Shown: positions 44,926 through 54,439, counted from the first letter of the stretch. The stretch is 64,000 nt of DNA from Chloroflexota bacterium (GCA_013112685.1 JABFGC010000002.1:2862902-2926901); one strand, 5' to 3'. The notes: generated by a model not told the origin, from the sequence alone. Program-made: numbers and translations.

Positions 44926-45351
44926 ATGTCCAATACTCCCCTTTTCGCCGGCCTCGTCGTGGATGAAAACGGCAAAGCCGTGGATTCCGCTTCTATCGGC
45001 AGTGAACCCGCCTACGTGGTGGACGACGACGGTTTCAAGCGTCACATCCCCGCCGAGCAGGTGGACCGCGCCGTGCTGAACCAAATGGCGGAGATGATGA
45101 AAGGCAGCGAAGACATCCTCTCTGAGCAGACCGCCAAAATGCTCGGTCAGGACGACCCGTTTTCAAAAGCCATGATCGAACAGCAGTTGAAGAACATTGA
45201 CAAGCAGTTCGACGCGCTGATGCAGACCGGCTTCCCCGAAGAAATGCGCGCCTATCTGGGCATGATGGGCTTCAAGGTGGTCATCAACTATCATGGCGAG
45301 GTGGTGCGGGTGGAACAGCCGGGCGCAGCAGGAGGGGATGAGGGGGAGTAA
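44926..45351 (+). CDS. small acidic conserved protein, unknown function
   Basis: The 141-aa protein has an N-terminal beta part (FAGLVVDENGKAVDSASIGS, AYVVDDDGFKRHI) and a helical middle (AEQVDRAVLNQMAEMM and IEQQLKNIDKQFDALMQTG). The last strand is MGFKVVINYHGEVVRVE. No signal peptide or known motif. Its only obvious SD lies in the 3' arm of the upstream hairpin. It probably shares a transcript with the LURP-one gene. Confidence 0.65.
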   Translation: MSNTPLFAGLVVDENGKAVDSASIGSEPAYVVDDDGFKRHIPAEQVDRAVLNQMAEMMKGSEDILSEQTAKMLGQDDPFSKAMIEQQLKNIDKQFDALMQTGFPEEMRAYLGMMGFKVVINYHGEVVRVEQPGAAGGDEGE

Positions 45352-45456
45352 AGAATACATCGCTACATAGGCAATGACAGGGTTTCATAATTCTCTTCAC
45401 CGTTCAAAAACAAGACAAGCCAAACATCCCCAAAAGATGGCTGGAGGACTGACACC

Positions 45457-45895
45457 TTACTCCAGGTTCTCCAAATCAGCCAGGTCTTGATATCTGCCGG
45501 TTGCTCTTTTGTTTTTTTTTGAGGTTTTCGAGGTCGATGAAATTCACAGAAACGCCATCCACTTCTACAGTCGTACGCAACGGGTAACACTCTGAAAATT
45601 CCACCCCTGGCAGAGTTGTCAAGATGTCAATTCGCCCCGGCGGGTAGCCTAACTGAAGCATTTGATCGGGAACTGTAAAATCCGACTCGTTCACTCCCAA
45701 TGAACCAAATCCAAATTGGTCAAGCGCTTTTTTAATTTTGGAAGCGTTCTCAGCGGTCATTTCCACCCAAATATCAATATCCTTTGTATAGAGGGGGTAG
45801 CCATGCAGTGCCACAGCATACCCGCCCACTACCAGATACCGCACTCCATTATCGTTTAACGATTGTATAAACTCTTTGAAATCCTGGTTCAGCAC
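45457..45895 (-). CDS. minimal nucleotidyltransferase (one frameshift)
   Basis: The 145-aa protein (corrected) has the nucleotidyltransferase core YLVVGGYAVALHGYPLYT followed by DIDIW, with the GG and DxD residues needed for metal and NTP binding. One A too many in a nine-A run (near 45516) shifts the end; the corrected C-terminus reads KKNKRATGRYQDLADLENLE. Proteins of this type (MNT/AbiEii-like) often act in toxin-antitoxin pairs. It overlaps a small partner gene by 47 bp. Confidence 0.8.
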
Positions 45896-46046
45896 CGTAC
45901 CTCCAAAGGTGATACTCTCGCCGGATTTCCTCCAGCGCGGCGAGCCGGGCGGAATAGGATTGCTTTCTCCAGTAGGCGGAGTCTGTTTTCTTGTCGCCCA
46001 GTTTGCCTTTTCGAAGAACTTTCTTGATGCCGTGTGCGCGCTGCAT
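45849..46046 (-). CDS. small partner protein of the nucleotidyltransferase
   Basis: The 65-aa basic protein (GIKKVLRKGKLGDKKTDSAY, SARLAALEEIRREYHLWRYG, GFQRVYTIVKR) overlaps the start of the nucleotidyltransferase. Small proteins with the ...RLAALEEIRREY... ...QRVYxIV pattern are often paired with such enzymes. Which member would be toxin or antitoxin is unknown. TATAAT lies 6 nt before the ATG at 46046. Confidence 0.65.
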   Translation of the reverse strand: MQRAHGIKKVLRKGKLGDKKTDSAYWRKQSYSARLAALEEIRREYHLWRYGAEPGFQRVYTIVKR

Positions 46047-46052
46047 GGCTTT

Positions 46053-46058
46053 ATTATA
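46053..46058 (-). promoter_or_regulatory. -10 box within the stop codon of the upstream gene
   Basis: TATAAT on the minus strand contains the TAA stop of the methyltransferase (46054-46056) and ends 6 nt before the next ATG (46046), giving a leaderless internal promoter. Confidence 0.45.
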
Positions 46059-46787
46059 CCTTCTCCACCACCCAGAAATGCGACAAACCAAATACTTTCA
46101 GCGGCGTCTTTTCCAAAAACTGCAACGCGGCGCGCAGAAATTTTCCGAGGATTCCAAAGCGGACAATGATGTTGTCGTACGCGCCGAAAATGATCGTGCG
46201 TTCGATGAATTTGACGGGCAGACCGTCGAATAATCTTTGCAGATCACGGCTGGAATATACTCGCACGTGCGGGGCGAGTTTGTCGCGCCAGGCGCGCGGC
46301 AGGTAGTTTACAAAAGGCTTGTTGCCGAAGTAATATTTTTCCTTCCAAAAGATGCCGTGCGTTTCAAAGGGATAGCCGCGGTTGGGGCAGAAGATAACGG
46401 CGCGCCCACCCATTTTCAATACGCGGATCATTTCGGCAATCGCGGAGCGGTCATCCTGGACGTGTTCGATCACTTCGTGGCTGAGGATCAGGTCAAACGT
46501 CGAAGAAGGAAGCGGGAGGAATTCCCCGGCGGCGTTGATGATCTTCTCCGAGTTGGCTCTTGCATCGCGGGCGCGGCCGAAGTCGTACTCAAGCCCGGTC
46601 ACGTCTGCGCCGAGGGCGGTCATTTTTTCGACGTACATGCCCACGCCGCAGCCGTCTTCCAAAACGTGTCCCGCATTCGTTCGCCGGCAAATTTTATAAT
46701 CATGTCCAACCGCCGCTGCTGACCGGCTCTCCACACATAGGAAGGTTCTCCGCGCAGGGCTGCTTTCGATAAATCTCGCTGGGTCAT
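46054..46787 (-). CDS. class I SAM-dependent methyltransferase (one frameshift)
   Basis: The 244-aa protein (corrected) begins MTQRDLSKAALRGEPSYVWR and continues through the SAM site HVLEDGCGVGMYVEKM after a missing G near 46671 is restored. Then VTGLEYDFGRA, FDLILSHEVIEHVQDD and RVLKMGGRAVIFCPNRG complete the fold. It resembles methyltransferases of glycan or lipid clusters; the substrate is unknown. TATAAT lies 8 nt before the ATG at 46787. Confidence 0.8.
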
Positions 46788-46795
46788 AGGAAAAG

Positions 46796-46801
46796 ATTAT
46801 A
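46796..46801 (-). promoter_or_regulatory. -10 box, near-leaderless start
   Basis: TATAAT on the minus strand ends 8 nt before the ATG at 46787; no SD. Confidence 0.4.
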
Positions 46802-46870
46802 CCTTGCGCACACAAACCCTTTATGCTAAAATGTCGCGCGTAAGGGACAACCCAATAATGAAGTCACCGA

Positions 46871-46891
46871 GAAGTGGGTAGCCCCCACTTC
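46871..46891 (+). promoter_or_regulatory. hairpin in the nusA leader
   Basis: GAAGTGGG-tagcc-CCCACTTC lies 33 bp upstream of nusA. Similar leader hairpins occur before rimP-nusA operons elsewhere, so it may take part in autoregulation; this is inference. Confidence 0.4.
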
Positions 46892-46924
46892 TTCGCTTAT
46901 AAAGGAGCTTTGGAGCAAGAACGT

Positions 46925-48792
46925 ATGGCAAAGAATGATTTTGCGCTGGCTTTCAACGAAGTGCTGGAAGAAAAACAGCCAGCCAAGGACGTGGTCATCT
47001 CCGCGATTGAGTCGGCGATGGTCTCCGCCTACCGGCGCGCAGTGGGAGCCTCGACGGCGCAAAGACGTGGAAGCGAAACTGAATCCAGAAACCGGAATCG
47101 TCACTGTGTATGCCGAGAAGGAAGTGGTCGAAGACAGCGTGGTGGATGTGCGCACCGAAGTGCTTGCTGGAAGAGGCGCGCAAGGTCAAGGAGGATGTGC
47201 AACCCGGGGATATGCTCCTCGTGGAAAGCACGCCCGCAGACTTCGGGCGCGTGGCGGCTCAGACCGCCCGGCAGGTGATTCAACAGCGCATCCGCGAGGC
47301 GGAACGCTCGAACCAGATGGAATATTTCCAGCGGCAGGAAGGCGAGATCGTTTCTGGTCTGGTGCAGACGATCAACGCCACCGGCGTGACCATCGGCTTG
47401 GATATGAAAGCCGAAGGCGTGATGCCGAACAACCAGCGCATCCCCGGCGAAAAACTGAAACTGCACGACCGCGTTCGCGCGGTGGTGATGGAAGTGAAGG
47501 ACGGCACGCGCGGTCCGCAGATTATTCTTTCGCGCGCGCACCGCAATTTCCTGCGCCGCTTGATGGAAAACGAAGTGCCGGAAATCTATCACGGCATCGT
47601 CGAGATTCGCGCGATTGCGCGCGAACCCGGCGCGCGCGCCAAGGTGGCGGTTTCCGCCACTCAGCCGGGCATTGACCCGGTCGGCGCGTGCGTGGGGATG
47701 AAGGGCGTGCGCATCCAAGCCATCGTCAAGGAACTGCACGACGAGAAGATTGACATCATCCAGTGGGACCCCGACCCGGTGGTGTATATTTCCAAAGCCA
47801 TCAGCCCGGCGCGTGTGACCGGGGTTTATCTCTCCGAAGATGAAGGCGCGCGCACAGCGACGGTGGTGGTGGGCGAAGACCAGTTGAGTCTCGCCATTGG
47901 GCGCGATGGACAAAACGCCCGCCTCGCCGCCAAACTGACCGGCTGGCGCATCGACATCAAATCGCTGACCGAAGCCGCGAGCGACGCGCTGGTCAAAATG
48001 CAGTCCGATGCGGAACTGGCGGCGATGCTTCCTGCCGCGGCGGAACAGATGCCGCTGGTGGAGGAGATCCGGGCGAAGAAGGCGGAGAGCCGCCCCATCA
48101 CGCCGGAGGAATACACCCTGCTCGGTCAGTTTGTGGATCGGGTGGAACGCCGCATGATTCAGGTTAAAGAAGAAGCCTCGCGCGAGGAGGATGAACGTAT
48201 CGCCGCCGCGCGCGCGGATATTCCCGCCGCCGCCTTTGGCTTGCCGCTCGAACAGGTGGCTGGTCTCAAGGAACACGTCTTCAACATCCTGACCGAAGCC
48301 GGCTACGAGACGGCGGGTCAACTGATGTTCGATGTGAAGACCAACGCCAACAAGGTGCTTGGGCTGGCGGGCATCGGCTCGAAAGCGATCCAAAACATCG
48401 AAGAGTCGCTGGCGGCTTTGTCCTTCCCCGAACCCGAGGCTGCGCCCGCGAAAGAGGAAGCCGCTGAAGCTGCCGAGTCCGCGGAAGCGGTTGCGGCGGA
48501 GGAAACGCCTGAGGCGGAGAAACAGGCTGAAAGGAAGAAAGAGGCGAGGAAAGTCGTCGAGAAAGAAGAAGACGGGGAAGTCTCCAAGGACGGCGTCTCG
48601 CTGGACGAACTGTTCCAGATGAAGCCCGAAATGTTCCAAACCGCCGGGGATGCCGATGACGACTCCGGCGACAAAAAGAAGGACAAGAAAGGCAAGAAGA
48701 AGGGCGTTGCCCTGGAATTCGATGAAAACCTTGGTGAAGTTGTCACCCGCAAGAAGCACAAACGCGGCGCTGGCGGCGAAGAGGAATGGTAG
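46925..48792 (+). CDS. nusA: transcription elongation/antitermination factor NusA (two frameshifts)
   Basis: NusA binds RNA polymerase and governs pausing, termination and antitermination. The corrected protein is about 621 aa. The N-terminal domain starts MAKNDFALAFNEVLEEK; the S1 domain (RQEGEIVSGLVQTINATGVT) and two KH domains (GACVGMKGVRIQAIVKEL, SLAIGRDGQNARLAAKLTGW) follow. The C-terminal part has an HhH-like segment and a long Glu/Lys tail (EEAAEAAESAEAVAAEE). Extra bases near 47055 and 47168 (CTTGCTGG) break the frame. GGAG is 9 nt before the ATG. It heads the operon; rimP, usually upstream, is absent. Confidence 0.93.
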
Positions 48793-48799
48793 TAATGCG

Positions 48800-48876
48800 C
48801 CCTCACCCCTACCCCCTTTCCCGTAAGGAGAGGGGAACTCCCTTCCCCCTGTGGGAGAAGGGCTGGGGATGAGGGA
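48800..48876. repeat. palindromic CCCTCACCCC repeat between nusA and ylxR
   Basis: It starts CCCTCACCCC and ends GGGGATGAGGG, with inner arms CCCTTTCCC / GGAGAGGGG and CTTCCCCCTGTGGGAGAAGG. It is the same family as the insertion in the Elp3-like gene. Confidence 0.75.
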
Positions 48877-48883
48877 GAGTTGA

Positions 48884-49201
48884 TTGGACGTGGCAAAAAA
48901 ACCTGTACAACGTGTTAAACATGTTCCCCAGCGCACCTGCGTGGGATGCCGTGAAGTCCTGCCGAAGAGGCAGATGATTCGGATCGTCCGCACCGAAGAG
49001 GGGGTACGCGTGGACCCGACCGGTAAACTGGCTGGGCGCGGCGCCTACCTGCACGACCGACGGTCGTGTTGGGCGCGCGGGCTGAAAGGCGCGCTGGGAC
49101 ATGCGTTGAAAACGGAGTTGAACCAGGCTGACCGCGTCCGTTTGGAAGAATTCATGAACGCTCTGCCGCTCGAAGCAGAGACCGAAGGTCAGGCGACGTG
49201 A
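48884..49201 (+). CDS. YlxR family RNA-binding protein
   Basis: This 105-aa basic protein has the YlxR (DUF448) pattern RTCVGCREVLPKRQMIRIVR, DPTGKLAGRGAYLH and WARGLK. It normally lies between nusA and infB, as here, and is thought to bind RNA; RNase P association has been suggested for relatives. The TTG at 48884 has the best SD spacing (GGGAG 6 nt upstream). The GTG at 48890, giving MAKKPVQRVKHVPQRT, is an alternative that fits family N-termini better. Confidence 0.85.
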   Translation: MDVAKKPVQRVKHVPQRTCVGCREVLPKRQMIRIVRTEEGVRVDPTGKLAGRGAYLHDRRSCWARGLKGALGHALKTELNQADRVRLEEFMNALPLEAETEGQAT

Positions 49202-49274
49202 ACGATTAGCCACTCGCTCACAAGCCGCCCGAGGAATGAACGACAAGTTTTCAAACCTGGAAAGGAGGTGGCTT

Positions 49275-51043
49275 ATGAGCAGCAACGGACATAAAATCGA
49301 GCTGCCCGCCGCGATCGTGGTGCGGGACCTGGCTCAGAAGATCGAAAAAAGCCCAATCGAACTGATCAAAAAATTGATGACGAACGGCGTCATGGCAACC
49401 ATTAACCAGACGGTGGATTTCGACACCGCCGCGATCGTGGTTGCGGAATATGGATTTGAGGCTGTCCCTGAGGTTGTGGAGGAAAGCGCAAGGGAGGAGG
49501 TTGGCGAAGTACCGTTGTGGCGACAGATGATCGCCGGGGAGGATAAATCGCAGTTGAAGCCGCGCCCGCCGGTGGTGACCATTCTGGGTCACGTGGACCA
49601 CGGCAAGACCAGCCTGTTGGACGCCATCCGCTCGACGGATGTTGCCGCAGGGGAAGCGGGCGGCATTACCCAGCACATCGGCGCGTATCAGGTTGAAATG
49701 AAGGGACGCCTGATCACCTTCCTTGATACGCCCGGTCACGCGGCGTTCACGCAGATGCGCGCGCGGCGCACAGGGCGCGGATATCGTCGTGCTGGTAGTC
49801 GCCGCCGACGACGGCGTGATGCCCCAGACCAGGGGAAGCCATTGCCCATGCCAAGGCGGCGCGCGTGCCGATCCTTGTGGCATTGAACAAAGTGGACAAA
49901 CCCAACGCCAACCCGGAGCGCGTTAAGCAGCAATTGGCGGAACTCGAACTCGTGCCGGACGACTGGGGCGGCAACACGATGGTCGTGCCCGTCTCCGCCA
50001 AGCAGAAAAAGGGTATTGACGACCTGCTCGAAGGCATCCTGCTCGTGGCAGACAGCAACGACATCAAAGCCAATCCCGGCGGCAAGGTCATCGGCACGGT
50101 CATCGAAGCGGAGTTGGATAAATCAAAGGGTGTGGTGGCAACCCTGCTGGTCCAAAACGGGACGCTTGAAGCGGGCGATGTGGTTGTGGCAGGCGCCGCC
50201 CACGGCAAATTGCGCGCCATCAACGATTACAAGGGCAAGCCCATCAAGAAGGCGGGTCCTTCCTCGCCGGTGGCTGTCATGGGACTCAGCGATGTGCCGT
50301 CCGCCGGAGATTTGTTCGAAGTGGTCGGTTCGGAGAAGGAAGCGCGCGCCATCGTCGCAGAACGCCTCGAAGCCGCCAAGTCCCAGTCGCAGTCGCGCAA
50401 GAAACTCTCGCTCGAAGACCTGTTCAGCAAGGTGCAGGCGGGCGAGGCGAAGGAACTCAATTTGATCGTCAAAGCCGACGTGCAGGGTTCGCTCGACCCG
50501 ATCATCACCGAATTGAACAAACTCGGCACGGGCGAGATCGGCTTGAAGGTGCTCCACGCCGAAACCGGCAACATCGGCAACAACGACGTAATGCTCGCCG
50601 CCGCCTCGAAAGCCATCATCATCGGCTTCAACGTGCAGGCGGACGTGGACGCCCGCCGCATGGCGGAAAAGGAAGGCGTGGACATCCGCCTGTACGAGAT
50701 CATCTATCGCATGACCGAGGACATCGAAAAAGCGCTCAAGGGCATGCTCGAACCCGACCTGGTGGAAAAAATCCTCGGACGCGCCCAGGTCTTGCAGGTG
50801 TTCTCCGCTTCCAAGTTCGGCAAGGTGGCGGGCTGCAAAGTGACCGAAGGCGAATTGAAGCGCGGCGCAAAGGTGCGCCTGTATCGCGGCGCGGATGTCG
50901 TCTACGAAGGCGACCTTTCCTCCCTGCGGCATGAAAAAGAGGATGTCAAGGAAATCCGCCAGGGCTATGAATGCGGCGTCGGTTTCAAGAACTTCAGCGA
51001 TATCCAGCCCGGCGACGCGCTCGTGTGCTACATTTTGGAATAA
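49275..51043 (+). CDS. infB: translation initiation factor IF-2, compact form (two frameshifts)
   Basis: IF-2 is the GTPase that delivers initiator tRNA. The corrected protein is about 589 aa, short because the long N-terminal region is nearly absent. A brief IF2_N segment (AAIVVRDLAQKIEKSPIELI) is followed by G1 GHVDHGKT (105-112), GGITQHIGAY, DTPGHAAFT and NKVDK. Domains II-IV follow (SKGVVATLLVQNGTLEAGD, IVKADVQGSLDPI, GRAQVLQVFSASKFGKVAGC). A CG pair is lost in CGCGCGCGG near 49762 and one G is gained in AGGGG near 49833. A strong AAAGGAGG precedes the ATG. Confidence 0.95.
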
Positions 51044-51053
51044 CGGACAACCA

Positions 51054-51404
51054 ATGCCGTCTGGAATTCGTATTAAACGCATCGAAGACCGCATCCGTCA
51101 GGACCTCTCGGAGTTGCTGCTCCGCGAGGTCAACGATCCGCGCCTTCACCAGATTTTCGTAACGGACGTCAAGGTAGACCGCGAACTCGCCTTTGCGGAC
51201 GTGTATGTCTCGGCGGTGGAGGGCGCGGGGCGGTCTGCCGAGGTGTTAGCCGGGCTTGAATCAGCTTCCGGCTTCCTGCGGCGTTCCCTCGCCGCCCGGG
51301 TGGAACTGCGCTCCTTCCCGAAACTAAGATTCCACTGGGATCCAACGCCGGAAAACGCAGACCACATCGAAAAGATTTTGGCAGGGTTAAGAGGCAAGAA
51401 ATAA
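51054..51404 (+). CDS. rbfA: ribosome-binding factor A
   Basis: The 116-aa protein matches RbfA, a KH-like 30S maturation factor: RIKRIEDRIRQDLSELLLRE, DPRLHQIFVTDVKVDREL, AFADVYVS and LRFHWDPTPENADHIEKIL. It starts 10 bp after infB and belongs to the same operon. Confidence 0.92.
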   Translation: MPSGIRIKRIEDRIRQDLSELLLREVNDPRLHQIFVTDVKVDRELAFADVYVSAVEGAGRSAEVLAGLESASGFLRRSLAARVELRSFPKLRFHWDPTPENADHIEKILAGLRGKK

Positions 51405-51460
51405 ATATCGTTGCAAGGCGTGAAAGAAAAGGCAATGAACGATAACTTCGGAGGAGATTA

Positions 51461-52423
51461 GTGGAACTGCAACTCACAGGGGAGATACGCAACAGGCTTG
51501 CCGCCGCAAACCGGGTCGTTATCGCATCGCACGTCCGACCCGACGGCGACGCCATCGGCTCACTGCTCGGGCTGGGTCTCGCCCTGCGGGATGCGGGCAA
51601 GTCTGTGGAAATGGTGCTGGTGGACGGCGTGCCTTCCTCCTTTAAATATCTCGAAGGCAGCAGTCTCATCAAAAAGGAGCCTAGCGGCGGTCACGATACT
51701 TTCATCACCGTGGACTGCGCCGATTTCAAACGCACGGGCAAGGCGTTCGAGAATTTCGGTCCGCCCGATATCAACATTGACCACCACGTCACCAACGAAA
51801 AATTCGGCAAACTCAACCTCATCGAAGCGGAGGAAGTCGCCACGGCGGCGATCCTCACCAACCACCTGCCCAAATGGGGCTTGAGCATCACCAAGCCGAT
51901 CGCCGCCGCCCTGCTGACCGGCATCATCACCGATACGCTCGGCTTCCGCACGTCCAACACCACCCCTGAATCGCTCCGTCAAGCCGCCGCGCTGATGGAA
52001 ACCGGCGTTAACCTGCCGGAGATTTACATGCAGTCGCTGGTGCGGAAGTCCTTCCCTGCCGCAAAATACTGGGGCGCGGGGCTTTCCAGCCTCGAAAGCA
52101 AAGATGGGATCGTCTGGGGCACGCTCACACTCGCAGACCGCAAATCCGCAGGCTACGGCGGGAACGACGATGCGGACCTCATCAACATGATCTCCGCCAT
52201 CGACGGGAACAAAATCGGAATGGTCTTCGTCGAACAGCCGGATAATCACGTAAAAATTTCCTGGCGTGCGCTTGCGCCGGGGATTGACGTTTCACAGGTT
52301 GCAAAATATTTCAAAGGCGGGGGTCACGCCGCCGCCGCAGGAGCAGATATCGAGGGAAGTCTAGACGAAATCCAAAAAGAAGTATTGCGGAAGACCCGTG
52401 AGTTGATAAATTTGCAAAGATGA
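51461..52423 (+). CDS. nrnA: DHH-family oligoribonuclease/pAp phosphatase
   Basis: NrnA degrades nano-RNA and hydrolyses 3'-phosphoadenosine 5'-phosphate. The 320-aa protein shows SHVRPDGDAIGS, VDCADF, NIDHHVTN (D107-H108-H109), GIITDTLGFRTSNTTP and the DHHA1 motif KGGGHAAAAGADI. Start is GTG with GGAGGAG upstream. The position between rbfA and truB is the usual one. Confidence 0.92.
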   Translation: MELQLTGEIRNRLAAANRVVIASHVRPDGDAIGSLLGLGLALRDAGKSVEMVLVDGVPSSFKYLEGSSLIKKEPSGGHDTFITVDCADFKRTGKAFENFGPPDINIDHHVTNEKFGKLNLIEAEEVATAAILTNHLPKWGLSITKPIAAALLTGIITDTLGFRTSNTTPESLRQAAALMETGVNLPEIYMQSLVRKSFPAAKYWGAGLSSLESKDGIVWGTLTLADRKSAGYGGNDDADLINMISAIDGNKIGMVFVEQPDNHVKISWRALAPGIDVSQVAKYFKGGGHAAAAGADIEGSLDEIQKEVLRKTRELINLQR

Positions 52424-52449
52424 TAGTAAGATAAGTAGTACCAATTTCC

Positions 52450-52479
52450 TTGTGTAAACTACGACAAATGTGTCATAAT
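52450..52479 (+). promoter_or_regulatory. possible internal promoter before truB
   Basis: TTGTGT and CATAAT are separated by 18 bp in the 97-bp gap before truB. This would allow truB-ribF expression apart from the nusA promoter. Confidence 0.35.
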
Positions 52480-52520
52480 TAACTGGAAGGAAACCAGAAG
52501 GAACCCAGGAGGAATCCCGA

Positions 52521-53447
52521 ATGAACAGTCAAGATGTTAAGAATGCAATATCCGGCGCGCTCGTGGTGGATAAGCCCGTGGGGATGACGTCCCATGATGT
52601 AGTTCAGGTCATACGAAATGGAACAGGTCTTCGCCGCGCAGGTCACACCGGCACCCTCGACCCGCGCGCTTCCGGCGTGCTCGTCATCCTTGTAGGACCG
52701 GCTGTGCGCCTCAGCGAATATGTCTCTGCATCCGATAAACGCTACCAAGCCATCATCCGTCTGGGCGGCACCACCGATACCTTCGATGCCGACGGCAAAT
52801 TCACCCCGTCCACCGACCCGGCGAACATCACGGAAGCGCAATTTGAAGAGGCGCTCAAAACCTTTATCGGTGAAATCGAACAAACCCCCCCGCCCTACTC
52901 CGCCGTCAAGGTTCAGGGACGCAAAGCCTACGAAATGGCGCGCAAAGGCGAAGAGGTGGACCTCGAACCGCGCAAGATCACCGTGCATCACCTCGAAGTC
53001 CTCGAATGGACTCCGCCCGAAGTCGTGATTGACGTGCATTGTTCGTCCGGCACGTACGTCCGCTCGCTGGCAAACGACCTCGGCAAGAAACTGGGCTGCG
53101 GCGCGTATCTTGTCGGTCTGCGGCGCACCAAAAGCGGACGCTTCACCCTGCGCGACTCGGTGCCCCTGCGCAAGTTACAAGAAGCCTTCACCGCCGGGAA
53201 CTGGTATCAATATCTCATCCCCGCCGCCGAAGCGCTTGGCGATTGGCCCGCGGTGGAACTCAACCCCGATGAAGTCGAAGGCGTGCGCCATGGTCATCGC
53301 GTCAAAGCGAAGGAAGCGGATACCGTCCACTCGAAAGTGCGCGGCGTCAGCACCCAAGGTGAACTGGTCGCTCTGATGGAACTGATGGTCAACGAAGACG
53401 GCTCCAAGGAATGGCAGCCCAAGAAAGTCTTCTTCACCTCGGACTAA
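52521..53447 (+). CDS. truB: tRNA pseudouridine-55 synthase TruB
   Basis: TruB makes pseudouridine 55 in the T-loop of tRNA. The 308-aa protein has ALVVDKPVGMTSHDVV, the catalytic GHTGTLDPRASGVL (D47), SDKRYQAIIRLGG, TPPPYSAVKVQGRKAYEMAR and CSSGTYVRSLANDLG. The C-terminal domain is short but complete. AGGAGG lies upstream. The terminator after it separates it from ribF. Confidence 0.95.
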   Translation: MNSQDVKNAISGALVVDKPVGMTSHDVVQVIRNGTGLRRAGHTGTLDPRASGVLVILVGPAVRLSEYVSASDKRYQAIIRLGGTTDTFDADGKFTPSTDPANITEAQFEEALKTFIGEIEQTPPPYSAVKVQGRKAYEMARKGEEVDLEPRKITVHHLEVLEWTPPEVVIDVHCSSGTYVRSLANDLGKKLGCGAYLVGLRRTKSGRFTLRDSVPLRKLQEAFTAGNWYQYLIPAAEALGDWPAVELNPDEVEGVRHGHRVKAKEADTVHSKVRGVSTQGELVALMELMVNEDGSKEWQPKKVFFTSD

Positions 53448-53470
53448 ACAGAGGAATAGGATAAAATTAA

Positions 53471-53492
53471 GCCGCCGTCAAGGCGGCTTTTT
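53471..53492 (+). terminator. intrinsic terminator between truB and ribF
   Basis: GCCGCC-gtcaa-GGCGGC followed by TTTTT, ending 3 bp before the ribF start codon. It must reduce read-through into ribF or act as an attenuator. Confidence 0.8.
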
Positions 53493-53494
53493 CT

Positions 53495-54421
53495 ATGCAG
53501 CATTACCACACCCTCGAAGAAATCTCCCTGAAAAACTCATGGCTCACCGTCGGCGTTTTCGACGGCGTCCACCGCGGTCATCGCGAGATCATCCGCAAAC
53601 TTGTCCGCGAGGCTCACGCAAACGACGCGCCTGCCGTCGTATTGACCTTCGACCCGCATCCCGCCGTCGTGCTGACCGGCAGGGACATCCAATGCCTGAC
53701 CACGCCGGATGAACGCGCCGAGATGTTCGGTTCGCTCGGCGTGGATGCAGTCATCACCCAGCGCTTCACGCGGGACCTCTCGGCTGTTCCCGCCCATGAA
53801 TATATGTACCGGCTGAAAACGCACCTGGGACTCACCCGCATGTTGATCGGCTACGATTTTGCGCTGGGCAAAGGACGCGAGGGCAACGCGCCGCGTCTCG
53901 CGGAGATCGGCAAAGAGTTGGGCTACTCTGTCGAGGTCGTACCAGCCGTCAGCGATGAAAGCGGCGTGATCTCCTCCACTGAAATCCGTAAACTCATCTC
54001 TACTGGAAATGTGACGGAAGCGGGCAGGCTGCTCGGCTATTCCTACGGCATGGGCGGGACAGTCATCCACGGTGCGGGGCGCGGGAAGAAAATCAACTTC
54101 CCCACGGCAAATATTGATTACCCAAAACAGAAGGCAATTCCCACCAACGGAATCTACGCCTGCTGGGCGGTGCTCGACGGCGAACGCTACATGGCTGCCA
54201 CAAACATCGGGCTTAACCCCACCTTCACCCCCGAACGGGCGTCGCCCAGCATCGAAGCCTATTTGCTCGATTTCAACCGCGACATTTACGACCAATATCT
54301 CAAAGTGGAATTCGTCGCCCGCCTGCGCGACGAGATCCGCTATTCTTCGGTGGATGCCCTCGTCAACCAAATCCACGACGACGTGAATCACACCCGCGCC
54401 ATTTTGAGCAGGTATCGGTAG
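53495..54421 (+). CDS. ribF: bifunctional riboflavin kinase/FAD synthetase RibF
   Basis: The 308-aa protein makes FMN and FAD from riboflavin. The N-terminal adenylyltransferase half has GVFDGVHRGHREIIRKL, LTFDPHP, LIGYDFALGKGREGN and ISSTEIRKLI. The kinase half has GTVIHGAGRGKKINFPTANI, PTNGIYACW and ASPSIEAYLLDF. No SD is visible because a terminator hairpin lies directly before the ATG. It ends the translation operon. Confidence 0.93.
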   Translation: MQHYHTLEEISLKNSWLTVGVFDGVHRGHREIIRKLVREAHANDAPAVVLTFDPHPAVVLTGRDIQCLTTPDERAEMFGSLGVDAVITQRFTRDLSAVPAHEYMYRLKTHLGLTRMLIGYDFALGKGREGNAPRLAEIGKELGYSVEVVPAVSDESGVISSTEIRKLISTGNVTEAGRLLGYSYGMGGTVIHGAGRGKKINFPTANIDYPKQKAIPTNGIYACWAVLDGERYMAATNIGLNPTFTPERASPSIEAYLLDFNRDIYDQYLKVEFVARLRDEIRYSSVDALVNQIHDDVNHTRAILSRYR

Positions 54422-54439
54422 TCTTGAAGTCCTGCTGTT

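Noticed and set aside
47101..48993. 630-codon open frame antisense to nusA
   Set aside because: Opposite strand of a clear NusA; low-complexity Arg/His-rich composition.
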